Shown: piece by piece, positions 33,537-45,599 of the stretch | How positions within the stretch are numbered: the stretch's first letter is position 1 | Layout of the letters: the number at the start of each line of letters is the position of its first letter | Assembly: GCF_910592395.1 (NCBI RefSeq) | Contig: NC_088316.1 | Location: 8,744,001 to 8,808,000, forward strand | DNA length: 64,000 nt | Direction of reading: 5' to 3' | DNA from: Lineus longissimus | Taxonomy: Eukaryota; Nemertea; Pilidiophora; Heteronemertea; Lineidae | Program-made: the position numbers and the translations under genes | The notes under the pieces: model-generated | Seen by the model: only the letters and a program-made list of their open reading frames with translations | Told to the model about the DNA's origin: nothing | Databases searched by the model: none

Positions 33537-33617
33537 CATCAGTCCAAAATCAGAGTAGTAATCAAGCCTGTCTATAATGTCGGTTGCATTTCTGGTGACA
33601 CATCTTGGAAGCTGAAC
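33537..33617 (-). CDS. Candidate 81-base internal exon
   Basis: On the minus strand the acceptor CTCTTTATTTCAG precedes 33617 and the donor ATG|GTAAGT follows 33537. The exon is exactly 27 codons, phase 0 at both ends: VQLPRCVTRNATDIIDRLDY then YSDFGLM. Splicing to the acceptor at 33306 would add eight codons and a stop. The strong splice sites and open frame suggest a real exon of an unrecognised gene extending to the right, but no further exon was found. Confidence 0.4.
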
Positions 33618-34814
33618 CTGAAATAAAGAGTAATTTATTAGAATAGAATACATGCATACAAAGCCTACGGGAATACAGTATAATGATTTCAATCATCTGT
33701 TTGTGAATACATAGATGAAGGGAAACATCGCTTAACCTACCACTTATCTTGTTCACTGCCGGATATATGATGTCGACGTACTGGGCCTATATACATGTAG
33801 CCTCTCGAATCAACTAAAGCATCAATCAGTCGAGAAGTTATCTGCAGTACACACTATGCAACCAGCTGAAATTAAAGAAAAATGCATTTTAGTAACTGAA
33901 GGAATGTTTACCAGTCAACAAAAGGCACTGTTTTGGCATCACCCTGTACAAAAATACCACAACAAACTGGAATGTGGGTCAATGGGCGAGTTCATTTTGC
34001 TAACAGGTGGATAATATACCAAGAACTTTTCTATATTTGGCGAATTCTTAAGACTATATTTATCAATTACATCTGTAAAGATATTTTCAACATAAACTAT
34101 GGTATATGCTAACTCATGGCTTGTTCATAAGCACGATCATGACTTATTATTGTACTATTACCCATGCTGTACCCCTTTCACCAAAATAGACCCGACCATC
34201 GAACTTCAAAACTCAACTATTTTTAGACATTTGTTTTTCAAATGCATTTTCTGCATGAATAGACAGCAAACTAACATAAAATAGATATATATTTTAAAAG
34301 TAAAGATTTAAATGAATACTGGAAGTAACTCGTTTTGCTAAATAACGATCAAGGGAATTCGATGTTGTACGATGAACTTGGCACCCCATCTCAATCTCCG
34401 TCTGCAAGTCGGCCATTTTGAATTTGAGCAGATCAAAGTTTGAGAAATTTCAGAATAAACGCACGATTCTGTACGAAACTGAAATGAGTTATGCAAAACA
34501 GCCGGGGTATTTATGATATATGATATTATGCCTACCCGGCTATCTAGTCTTGAAGAATTCCGAAATCTGTAACTTGTCGAAAAATCGATAAAAAACATGG
34601 AAATCGCCACTGTTTCGTTAATTTTGGTCCAAATTTCATGAAATTTTCAAGCCGGGTGAATGGTCATGTGACACAACTTATGAGCCAATGAAAACCGTCG
34701 TATCTAATTCGAGCACGTGTACAGAAGCGCGCTGATGTTTGAACGATGCCAATGCATTAACCCTTTGGCTGAATGGGTATTGCGATAATGTGTGAGATGT
34801 GTATTGGCGACAAT

Positions 34815-35224
34815 AGCTGCGCTTACACCACGAAATATTGGTGGACCAATTGCACTTACACCACCACATTGCCGCGACAAATTGGTTCGGCAATCCATTG
34901 CCGATACAAATTGCCGAGCGAATTTGTCCCACCAAGCTTGATGGTCCAAATTCGCCCGGCTTGTTAAAAGCTCGGCTTTGTCGTGGTGTAAGCGTAAATG
35001 GATCGGCAATTAGCTAGTTAGATGGTTCGGCTCCAGGCGGCGCTTTCGAAATGGCGCTTTCTGCCTAGGCTTTCTGCGTTCTGCTTATTGTTTGCGCGCC
35101 ATCTGTAGCCGGATTTTATAACTAGCTACAGCGCTGGTGTAAGCGCTTGGTGGATTTTCGATGGTGCGGCATTGGTTCCCGAACCAAGATTGGTGGTCCA
35201 TTTTCAGGTGGTGTAAGTGCGGCT
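34815..35224. mobile_element. MITE-like element with repeated GGTGTAAGCG motifs
   Basis: The outer ends are inverted: AGCTGCGCTTACACCAC at 34815-34831 and the reverse complement AGCCGCACTTACACCAC at 35208-35224, 15 of 17 identical. Internal copies of the same motif occur at about 34853 (same strand), 34981 and 35131 (opposite strand), so the element looks like nested or recombined foldback units. No coding capacity. Confidence 0.55.
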
Positions 35225-35329
35225 AGTGTTTACATAGCGGTTAACAGGCTTTTCGCATGGACCAATCGTTGGGCAGCAGGCTAGTAGGCAGAATGGTTTA
35301 TTTCGATGTCATGTTTAGGCTTAGCTGAA

Positions 35330-36000
35330 ACAGCTGTGAAATCAATAGAGAAGCTCCCCTACAATAGGCCATCACAGGTTTCTGGCCTGTCACTCACTGA
35401 GTTTTCAAGTTATAGGACAGAATGCGAAAAACAACTGTGGCGGCCATGTTTGATTTTCGGTCCAAAATCATTAGGGAACTTCCCCTTCCCTAGCCATCAC
35501 CCCACAGAAGTTTTAAGGTCTTTCACTCACTCAGTTGTCGATTTATGGGGGGCAATGCGAAAAACAAAGATGGCGGCCGTGTTGGATTTTTGGTTGGGCC
35601 TAATATTTCTAGGGAACCTCACCTGCCATCACACCACAGAAGTTTCAGGTCTGTCACTCACTCGGTTCTCCAGTTACGGGGAGGAATGCAAAAAAACGAA
35701 GATGGCAGCCTTGCAGCCATATAGTATTTGGGTGGGTCCAAAATTGATAGGGAACCTCCCCTACCCTAGGACATCACACGACAAGTGCCAGGTCTGTCAC
35801 TCGAGTTATGGGGTGGAATGCGAAAAACAAAGATGGTGGGCATCTTGGATTTTGGGTCAGGCCCAAAATTTATAGGGAACCTCCCCTACCCTAGGACATC
35901 ACACCACAGAAGTTCCAGGTCTGTCACTGATGCAGGTCTTGAGTTATGGGACATGATGTGAAAAACAAAGATGGCGACCATTTTGGATTTGTGCTCTGGC
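35330..36000 (+). repeat. 132-bp satellite, five copies
   Basis: The word GCGAAAAAC (or close variant) starts at 35424, 35557, 35688, 35820 and 35958, spacing 131-138. Each unit has CAAAGATGGCGGCC, then TTGGATTTT, AGGGAACCTCCCCTACCC and GGTCTGTCACTCACT. The long open frame 35306-35875 results from the repeat and is not taken as a gene. Confidence 0.8.
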
Positions 36001-36599
36001 CTACCACGAGAACCGATTGAGAGGCAGACATAAAAGTTGTGTTTTAAACCAATCGGCTTACGGTTGCATGTACACGAAAAGAGTTCAGTTTGAGATCAAT
36101 GCATGTTTTCACCATACCAGTTGAATAGTATTATCCATTCAAAGTATTGTGAATGACTTAATATGTGGTTTTGGGGCTCAAATTAACCCGTCGTGGTCAA
36201 AAAGCTGATTCGTGGGTTATAAGCCATCTAAAATCACCCCCTAGCATCAGACCCCCCGGAAATTATCACACATAACATATAACGAATATTTCATGGTTTG
36301 ACAGGCTGGGATGAATCTATTTGTCTGTGAAAGCGTTCCTTGCTGATTGAGTCTGGGAAAAAGTTATGAGCTTGTGACTTGTGCCAATTTAACTGAAAAA
36401 TGACTTAGACGAAGTATACAAGTACGTGACCTGAAGAAATTCCCTGTTCTGGATTGGATGTACAGTCGCCAATTGGTCGTCTGACCTTAAGAAAATGCAA
36501 CCTTTTCCCGCCGGCCGATTTCCAGTGGGAATAAAAAGCTGACACTTTTACCTTTAATGCGTCATCAAGAAAAAAAACCTTCAGAATCTATCAAATAAT

Positions 36600-36925
36600 C
36601 GATCTCTAGCCTATTTGGCTCACAGTAGGGGAGTCTATGAAATTGAAACTTTGTACGCTGGATCCCTTAGGTCAGGTGACCTCTGAAATGAATTTCGGTC
36701 TGATCTGATTCTTCACTCGGCAACCAGGGAGCCAGAAGTGGAAACCCAAAAATGTGTGATCTCTCTATTATGAGTGACCCGTTCTGATGATATTTTAATG
36801 GTAGGTACTCTGAGCAAAGATACATCACTTATCCTACATGTTTTTGATTTGACCTTATTTTCAAGGTCACAGAGGTCAAATGGCGTAAATTGGCCGTTTG
36901 ACTGTGACTGTGGTACGTTCAATAA
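36600..36925 (+). repeat. Hairpin-headed repeat family, short copy
   Basis: Begins TTGGCTCACAGTAGGGGAGTC and contains AATTTCGGTCTGATCTGATTCTT and TTCAAGGTCACAGAGGTCAA. Truncated after GGCCGTTTGACTGTGAC. Confidence 0.6.
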
Positions 36926-36929
36926 ATCA

Positions 36930-39430
36930 ACTATTAGGATTATATTCATGTGCATGTTACTATGTTTGATGAAATAGGCAATTATGATTATGGCCAGAAA
37001 TAAGTAGTGAATTGCTGTGTGTAAGCGCACTCAGCACATGGCCTTGGGCAGCTGGATTTTGTTTTGGTTGTATTTTTCGAGGTTAACTTTCCAACTCACT
37101 GTGATGAGAAGGTGTAAGGAGGCATCAAAGTTGGGCTTTTTTCCTGGCGCACAGTGCGACGTAACCCACCATTCGGATTTGCACATTGAAGTTCCAAGTA
37201 GCTAAATAATACATCCACTACGGTCTGATTTAAATATCCTCACACAACACCGTTAAAACCCCAATCAACTTGCTCAGCAGTCTGAACAGTTGCAACCGCT
37301 TGATCTACTAACAATGTGCGCCATTAGCTCTGTGGTACTATACTGCATAAATTTTGTACACATTACAGACTATGTTGTATGGGCTTCGATGTGATTGGAT
37401 ACCTCCTAAGACAGTCTCCCAAATAAGGCCACGCTACTTCAAAGTTCATTCACACAAACTGGCTCACTGCAAGATATGGGAGAGTCGCATGACATAAGCA
37501 ACCTCGCTCATCTATGTTACAATGTTAGTTTATGCTTATCATGTTGCATACAAATTGAGTGCATGGAAGCGGGATTTGCTCATTATCATAGTTTATGATG
37601 GAATTATCAATTTTCTGGCCACCATGGATGAGGTGTCTGTCTGTTTGAAACTTATCTTGTTCATCATCAGCGAGTTGACAAGATAATGAGCTGATGTCAT
37701 GATGGTTTCAGTATAAACTTTGAATTGTTTTTTATCACTCATACATTAAATATCATGATAACTCTAACACTAAGATTACATGTTTTGCATTACTTATTTA
37801 TTGGTAAAAATTATCAAGGCAGGCTTGTTATTCAATAGTATGTGTGACCCGTCAAAGCAAAACCAGGCCCATGTTGCTCTGAGCTTGGCAGGTTGAGACG
37901 GACTGGTTGTTCTTTTTACTGTTGTCTGCCTGATTATTTGTAAAATTGGAGAACATCAATTTCTTCCATTATCTGCTGGTGTAATTTAGGCTCAACTTCT
38001 GTAGGACAAGCACCTGGAGTTTTGCTTTGATGGGTCACGTATTGATATTTTTATTGACTTTTGGAAAAATATTGTCTGCTGTAAAATCTTAATCGACACT
38101 GTGTTTAGAATTTGTCACTGCCGACCTGTCGCTCTATTTTCCTCAGTTTATAGTCAATTTTGCCTTAAACAGCATTCTGATTATTATTTTTTTAATTTGT
38201 TTTTGTTAGTTGTACTTGTTGATCTGTATTTCACATTCTATGCGTCTCTTGCTCTTTCAGGATTAAATAAGGCCTCAAGAATCCCCATGAGAAACAGGTT
38301 TGTAGTGCATTTTATTTTTCAACTTGATTTTAAAAAGTCACCTAAGCGTTTTAAGGCATATAATCTCCATGGTGAGTACCATGCTTGTCCGTTGCTCTAC
38401 TTATTGAAAAATATATGTAATTGGGTAACCAGTCCAAGGTCGGCCCGATGAGCACGCAGTACGAACCGCATATCGTCACCTAAATCCCATCGGCTTGCAT
38501 TGTCTTTATTGTCGGGTCTAATTGATATTTTTTTGATTTGTGTTTAATTTCGGACCGTACCTGAATTTACCTCAGATCATCATCTACATGTTGTCCGCCT
38601 ATTCCTGACCAAAACAATAAATCATCGGCTCCTGTTGCATCGTTTCGTATCGTATCGTACTTCAAATTGACCATCATCCTTATTACGTTCCCAGTTTTGA
38701 TATATGTTCATTTTGTCTGATGTAATTCTGCAGGAAGTTGAAGTTTCTTTACCATGAATAATTTACGGGATAAGTTGACATTCACTTTCTTGACAACAGG
38801 GTAAAATGGGTACGTTTTATCAAGCTTCAAACTTGTCCGTAAATATTAGCGCTTATATTCTAGCCTTAGCCAACGATCGTCAGCTGGGCAGTGATCGGTC
38901 AATATGGGTGACGTCAATTAGTAAACATTGAGCACATGGCTAATTTGAGTTTTTGCCCTTGATGATTTTGGGAATTTCTCTCAACTACGTCATTGATATT
39001 CTATTTAAACCAGGCATGTCAATGAGTTGAGATCAAGACCGATCCAGTGATTAACCAAGTCACCATTTAACGAAAAAAATTGCGGTGTAAACAAATGGTG
39101 TGGTGGATCGGCCTGTGCCAGTTAGTATCGTATCGTTTCGTCGCGTCATGCAGTATTCAGAAATACTCGGCCAAGACTGAATCGTACCTCAATTTCTATC
39201 AGCTCGTACAAAATATTTGGCTCACTTCTGGGGAATACAATAACCTAGCATCCTTCGTCGTTGTCGTCATCGTCCGTAAGCGGAGCATGTTTCGCCACCA
39301 CTAGGGCTAGATGGCTAAAATTTGGTCTGATGGTGGTTTGGGCAATATGCCCAGACGTATTTTTCTTTTTTGCGATATGACCTACTTTCTTGCCTCCAGG
39401 CGACCATCTTGGAAATTGTTTTTTTGCCTT
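36930..39430. other. Intergenic, no gene seen
   Basis: About 2.5 kb without a supported exon, domain or element boundary. The open frame at 38101-38451 has no coding signature I can recognise. Confidence 0.45.
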
Positions 39431-39433
39431 TTT

Positions 39434-40379
39434 AGCTCACCGTAGGGAAGTCTATACAACAGCGCAGTGTCAGTCGTCCATCGTCGTCATCTGTATCCTG
39501 CTTCAAAAACAGTGGCACGTTTCTTAACCGCTAAAGCTATGAACTTGAAATTTTGTACACAGGACCCCAGATCAGGTGACCTCTGACAATGAATTTCGGT
39601 CCGATCTGATTCTTGACTTGGCCACCAGGGGGCCAGAAGCAGAAATCTAAATAGAGTGATATCTCTCTTATGAGTGACTCATTTTCGATGAAATGTTAAT
39701 TGTAGGTTCTCCTAGCAACGATACATCACATGTCTTACGGGTTTTGATTTGACCTAGTTTTCAAGGTCACCGAGGTAAAATTACGTAAATTGTCCGTTTG
39801 AGTGTAACTATGGCAACACATGACTCCCTATGTCATGTTACCTCTGTCACTGAATTTTGGTCCGATCTGATTCTTGACTTGGCCACCTGGGTGCCAGAAG
39901 CGGAAATCTTAAAAGTGTGATATCTCCCATGAGTAACTCATTTTCGATGAAACTTTTATTGTAGGTTCTCCTAGCAAGGATACATCACAATATCGTACGG
40001 ATTTTTGATTTGACCTACTTTTCAATTGGTCAATTGAGTGTAACTATGGCACGTTTCTTAACAGATAAAAATATGAACTTAAAATTTAGTACACGTGACT
40101 CCCTACATCATGAAACCTCGGACACCAAATTTTGATCTGATCTCGACTTGGCCACCAGGAGCCAAAACTAAAATAGGTAAAAAGTTCATTACCTCGCTTA
40201 TTAGTGACTTGTTTTCGATGATATTTTTATGGTAGGTTCTCCAAGCAACGATACATCACATGTCATACCGACTTTGGTTTGACCTATGTACTATAAATGT
40301 AGAATGTTTCTTAACCAGGATGAATTCCTTACCACCAAATATCTATGCGATGAGTACAATGGCCCCTGGCCGTTTCATT
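39434..40379 (+). repeat. Hairpin-headed repeat family, near-complete copy
   Basis: Starts AGCTCACCGTAGGGAAGTC after a T run and ends GATGAGTACAATGGCCCCTG then GTTTCA. Inside, a unit of about 280-300 bases repeats (GGCACGTTTCTTAAC, GGTCCGATCTGATTCTTGA, TTTTCAAGGTCAC). The head stem seen in other copies is eroded here. Confidence 0.65.
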
Positions 40380-40683
40380 GAAGCTAATGGTTGTACGTAG
40401 TGTGACTATATTTTTATGGTGGGTGTATCTTATAAGGTTAACCCTTTGAACCCGACACGCTGGTCCACCGGCTTGACGTACCATGTGTCAGAAACCTGAC
40501 GCCCGGTTGACCGTCTTTCGCGTGTTGTTGTTCACATCATTATATTGCTAAGTGACTAATTGACCAATCAGCATGCGCTTTACATCAAGGCATGGCTTGT
40601 TACTGCTAGGTTGCTTCAGCACCAATTTTCATTGTTTTCGCTGGGATTTTTCATGGATTTTTGGATGATTTACAAAGGTAAAC

Positions 40684-42350
40684 ATGGCAAAGAGGTTTAG
40701 GACTAGTGATGTTTTGGCCATGATATCTGACTAAGACTTGGGAGGATTTAGACCATGGTAGTTACGGTAATTCCGATGATTTTGAGACGCAAAGTGATGC
40801 AGAGATTGCTTCCTAGGGAAAGGGGGCAGCCTGCTGCTGCTGCTGCTGCTGGAAGGGCTCGGGAGTAAACAGAGGAAGGGGGAGGGGTGGAGCCAGAGGT
40901 GGGCCTGCACCTAGAAGAGGAGCAAGGGGTCGCGGCCGGGGTTGAGGCGGAGGACGGGGGCAACCAGCAGCAGTGGTGGTTCCTACACCAGGATGGGATG
41001 TTGACCTTGCTGTTGATTGTTCAGCCTGTCTTTACTCCCAATGAACCTCCCGGGGTAAAGAATCTACCCCAAACATTGATCAGAATTCACCGGCCTGGGA
41101 ATTTTCTTGAACATTTGGACCGATGAGTTATGGGATCGGATGGTCACAGAGAGAAATTGCCAGGCTGCGGCAGTCAAAGCTCAGAAACCAAACAATTATG
41201 TAGCTAAAGTCTTCAAGCCCTTGACTAAGTCAGAAGTGAAAGCCTTCTTTGGTCTCCGGATTGCATTGGAGATACTTATGCACATGGACCGGTACGAGTC
41301 ATACTTTCAAATGGAACAGAACCATGAAGTCCCCTGGCTTTCGAAAAGTCATGTCACGTGATCGGTTCTTGGGAATATGGACCATGTTACTCTTTGTTGA
41401 TGAGAATGACCCTACTGTTGATGAAACAGACAAGATCTATAAGAATAGATACTTGCTTGACTATCTTCTGGAAAAATTTTGTCACCACTATGTGCCAAGT
41501 CAACAGTTGTCGCTAGACGAAGGGATGATATAAGCAAAGAATCCCCTTTCCATCCTTCAATATATAAAGGATAAGCCAATCAAGTGGGGATTGAAGTCTT
41601 TTCTTCTTTGTGAAGGTGAGACGGGTTACATTCTGAATGCTGAAATATATACTAGGAATAACCGGGAACCTAGTTGTGAGACTTAGTGTGCAATATCAAG
41701 GACAGAACTATTGTCTCTACACGGATCGCTTTTACACATCTGTTACACTGTGTGAACACTTGCTGCAGTATGATATAATGTTAGCAGGAACTTCTCTTTC
41801 AATCAGAAGAGGTTTTCCAAAGGAACTTATTCAAGCGTACCTACGATGCGGAGAACACGAGATGCGCTATAACGGAAGATGTGCTGCCATTGTCTGGTGT
41901 GACAAGAAACCAATCTTCTTTGTCACATCCACCGACATCTCACAACCACTTGAACAAGTGCTCAGATATGATCCCCAGCAACACAGGCATGTTGAAGTCA
42001 ATTGCCCTAGAGTTGTGAAAAACTGCAATGCTTATATGGGTGGTGTAGACAAGAATGACCAGCTCTGTAAACTTCAACATTGTAGATGTCACCACCGCTG
42101 GCCCAGGAGACTGACTGTGAAGATTTTCATGTTGGCTGTCTTCAACTCTCATGTAATCTATGGTATCAAAGTACCAACAGCACCAGGCAAAAGAAGGCCT
42201 ACCTTCCATCACATCATTGAGGACTTGTGCCATCAACTGATTGGAAACTTCCACTTGGACGTTCCTGTCATCCAAGGTCGTGTTGTCCAAGGACTAGGTC
42301 ATCTTACCAATGCACAGGATGAGCCGATCCACCTTGCAGAGCATGCTTAA
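40684..42350 (+). pseudogene. piggyBac transposase (DDE_Tnp_1_7), frameshifted
   Basis: The N-terminus starts MAKRFRTSDVLAMISD and reaches a stop at once. The core is read in three frames: 41107-41361 (YVAKVFKPLTKSEVKAFFGL), 41345-41533 (MSRDRFLGIWTMLLFVDEND to LSLDEGMI, then TAA), and 41660-42350 (YTDRFYTSVTLCEHLL, CNAYMGGVDKNDQL, HHRWPRRLTVKIFML). The piggyBac catalytic aspartates are all visible, in LSLDE, YTDRFY and GGVDKND. The C-terminal Cys-rich end lies beyond the LINE at 46464-46556. The enzyme family excises and inserts at TTAA. This copy is dead. Confidence 0.85.
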
Positions 42351-42701
42351 GATGCCTCTACAAACAATAGATTTGTAGTTTGCCTTGAGAAAAACCGCAA
42401 GTTTAGACAGCAGAACCCAGGAATAGCAGCAGGTGGTCAGCCAAAGATTCGCAAAACGGTATTATTATTATTATTATTTATTAAATCCAAATAAACAAAA
42501 TTACATATTGAGACAATTGCCAGGGCTTAGGCTGAAAGCATTAATAGCCCTGGTTACAATGGTATACAAAGAACAAGTTAAATCAAGATAAGGTAACATA
42601 CTTTGAATGGAAAGAAAGGGATGCAAGTAAAGGTAAAGTAACACAAATAGTTATAGTTTGTACAAAGGTAGTGATTGATGAGGGGTTCCATTGATCTGGC
42701 A

Positions 42702-44381
42702 CTAGTTACCAGAAAAGGCGATAATATTACGGAGAAAAGTGGCTGTTTTTTCTACAACAAGCCTGTTTGAAGTAAGGTCCAATGAAAATTGACCATTAAG
42801 AAGAAAATGGAGCCTCTCATCAACACGAAGATTGAAAAACCTAACAGAAGTAAGGTGTGGCAGCAAACCAGGATCATTCAAGAAATCGTTACGTAAATCA
42901 TTTAATAAAGGGCAATTAAAGAGAAGGTGTTTAGTAGATTGGGAGTGAGCCCTGCAATCACAAGATGGACTTAAAACATTGGTAAAATTGTGGGAATAAA
43001 AGTGACACCGAAAAACTAAGTCACACCTTGTCCTATTGAGTGAAAGTTCATTTTTACGAGTAAGAGCCAATTTTGTAGAAGTAAGAAGGTTATGTTTACC
43101 TCTCAGAAAAATTCGGCTATTGTATTTAAATGATTTTCTTGAGAAGCAGTTTTTTATATTGACAGGCACAGACTCCCAATCTCTAATTACACATGGCACA
43201 GTTGACTTGCTAAATCTTGCAGATGATCTAGGGGGAAGAACATAGTCTCGCTGGGTCCTTAAACGGCCAGGAGGCGCCCGATTACGATAAATGTCAAAGA
43301 TTTCATTGACATAACATGGTACCAAACTGTGTTGTACCTCATACATAAGCACCAATCTTTTTTCCCTACGCCGAGCAGAAAGTGTCATCCAATCCAAACA
43401 TTTTAAAACCTTTTGGGTGTTAGTCCCATGAATACAACCACTGACTATAATGGCACCCCTATAATGGATTTTATCTAATTGAGAAAGTAGACCCTGATTG
43501 GTAAAGTCAAATATAATAGATCCATATTCAAGATGAGGTAATATAAATGATAGATACATGCGTTCAAGATGCCTTGATTGAACCGTAAACTTCAAAGCAT
43601 TCAGTGGATTTAACACGTTGTTACATTTCACTACAATATTGTTGATATGCATGCTAAAAGTCAAACACTCATCAAGTGTAACACCAAGGTGCTTATGGAT
43701 TGCACCCCTGGGAATAACTCCCGTACCCAAAGACAGAGGTGGATGGTTATTGATAGTTTTATGAGGAGAGTGAAATATGACCTCTTTGCTTTTTGACGCT
43801 TTAAAATCAAGTTTCCACACATCCGACCAAACTGACAAATTGTGAAGGTCATTTTGAATAAGAGTATGGGTTTCGTCAATGGAATTCGGCAAGGCCGGGA
43901 AAAATAAAGAACTGTCATCAGCATAAAGATACAAGATACAATTTTTAACAACAACACATAGATCATTGATATACAATAAGAAGAGGAGCGGGCCAAGTAT
44001 AGAACCCTGTGGAACACCACTATTTATATAACCTGTTGGGCTCAGATCCGAAGAAGAACTTTCGATCTTTACCTTAACCTTGCGGTTTGAAAGATACGAC
44101 CTGAGCAGTTCAAGAAGTTTTCCCCTTATACCATAGGCCTTAAGCTTTTGAAGGAGAAGAAAATGCGGAACAGCATCAAAGGCCCCCGCAATATCAAGAA
44201 AAACCCCTCTAGTTTCCATACCATTTTCAGAATTTGAAAGAATCATATTTACAATACTTAGAAGCTGCTTATCAGTAGTATGACCAGGAAGAAAGCCAGA
44301 TTGACATTTGAATAAAAGCTCATTGAGCTGCAAATGATCATACATAGATGAGTACACAACCTTTTCAAACAACTCAGACAT
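42702..44381 (-). pseudogene. LINE reverse transcriptase, main part
   Basis: The 559-codon minus-strand frame is uninterrupted. RT motifs: FKCQSGFLPGHTTDKQLL, RGVFLDIAGAFDAVPH (motif A), YINSGVPQGSILGPLLFLL (motif B), LYADDSSLFFPAL (YADD, motif C), then LGVTLDECLTF and the C-terminal region YRGAIIVSGCIHG. A C-terminal CDCRAHSQSTKHLLFNCPLL is a Cys/His motif (C-x-C-x8-H-x4-C). Motif style resembles Jockey/CR1-group LINEs. Its N-terminus continues at 45597-46445 across the inserted repeat. Confidence 0.82.
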
Positions 44382-44438
44382 GGAGTTTAGCAGGGTAACA
44401 GGACGGTAATTAGAAGGACATGACTTACTCCCTTTATT

Positions 44439-44489
44439 AGCTCACCTCTTAGCAGAGGTGAGCTTATCCCATACCGTGGCGTCCGTCGT

Positions 44490-44551
<62 letters not shown>

Positions 44552-45599
44552 CGTCGTCGTCCGTCGTCCGTTAGCAGGGCACGTTTCGTAACTGTTAGAG
44601 CTATTAAGTTGAAACTTGGTACACATGTACCCTTATGTAATGACACCTTGGAGACCAAGTTTCGGTCCGATTCGTTTCATGGTTTGGCCACCAGGGGGCC
44701 AAACGTTAAAAGTGAAAATATGCAATATCTCCCTTAATAGTAGTCGGGAAATTTTGAAAAAAATATGGTAGGTACTTCTAGCAAAGGTGCATCATATATC
44801 CTCCGGGTTTTTGATTTGACCTCCTTTTCAAGGTCACAGAGGTCAAATGGTGTAAATTGGCCGTTAGGATGTAACGATGGCACGTTTCTAAACTGCAATG
44901 GCTATTGATACCAAATTTGGTACACATTTACCCCTTAGTCAGGTGATCTTAGGGACCGAAGTTTGGTCCAATATGATTCACCACTTGACCACCAGGGGGC
45001 AAAATCCAAAAACCTTAAAAATGTGATTATTCCTTAACTTCTTGCCCGATTGCCACCAATTTGATATCATGGGTACATCTAACCACCATACAGTATATGT
45101 CACACAGGTTTTTAATTTGACCTTCTTGTCAAGGTCACAGAGGTCAAATGGCGTAAATTCGCCGTCAGGCCGTGACTATGGCACGTTTCTTAACTGCAAT
45201 AACTATTGATCACAAATTAAGTACACATGTACCCCTTGGTCAGGTGATCTCAGGTACCGAAGTTTGGTGCGATCTGATTTGCCGTTTGGCCTCCAGGGAG
45301 GGGGCCAAATCCTAAATTCTTCAAAATGCCATTATTCCTAGTAATGACTTGCCCGATTGGCACCAATTTTATATCATAGGTACATCTAATTCTAACAACC
45401 ATTCAATGTGTCACCCGGGTCTTCTTTGATTTGACCTACTTTTCAAGGTCACAGAGGTCGAATGTATTGTAAATTGGCCATTTTGGGGAAATTGTAATTG
45501 CTTGGACCTACATCAAACCTAACACTACATGACTCAATACCATGCTCTTTATCCATCTTTCCTCCACATGAGGTGAGCACAATGGCCCTGGCCATTTCA
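44439..45599 (+). repeat. Hairpin-headed repeat, complete copy with 6-bp duplication
   Basis: TTTATT at 44433-44438 and 45600-45605 flanks the copy. It opens with a perfect stem, AGCTCACCTC and GAGGTGAGCT, around TTAGCA (44439-44464). A CGT-rich tract follows, then about three units of 300 bases starting GGCACGTTTC at roughly 44579, 44879 and 45180. It ends GAGGTGAGCACAATGGCCC then GGCCATTTCA. No ORF. The sharp insertion in a LINE fixes both family boundaries. Confidence 0.85.
44484..44560. repeat. CGT microsatellite within the hairpin-headed repeat
   Basis: TCGTCG units run for about 65 bases with a few CCGTCG interruptions. They create a spurious poly-aspartate/poly-threonine frame on the minus strand. 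Confidence 0.8.

Noticed and set aside
35306-35875. 189-codon ORF as a gene
   Set aside because: It consists of 132-bp satellite units that happen to stay open, with no domain.
44387-44658. Poly-aspartate / poly-threonine ORFs
   Set aside because: Translations of a CGT microsatellite inside the hairpin-headed repeat.
44439-45599. Helitron origin of the hairpin-headed repeat
   Set aside because: Helitrons make no target duplication and end in CTRR with a 3' hairpin; here there is a 6-bp duplication and the hairpin is at the terminus.
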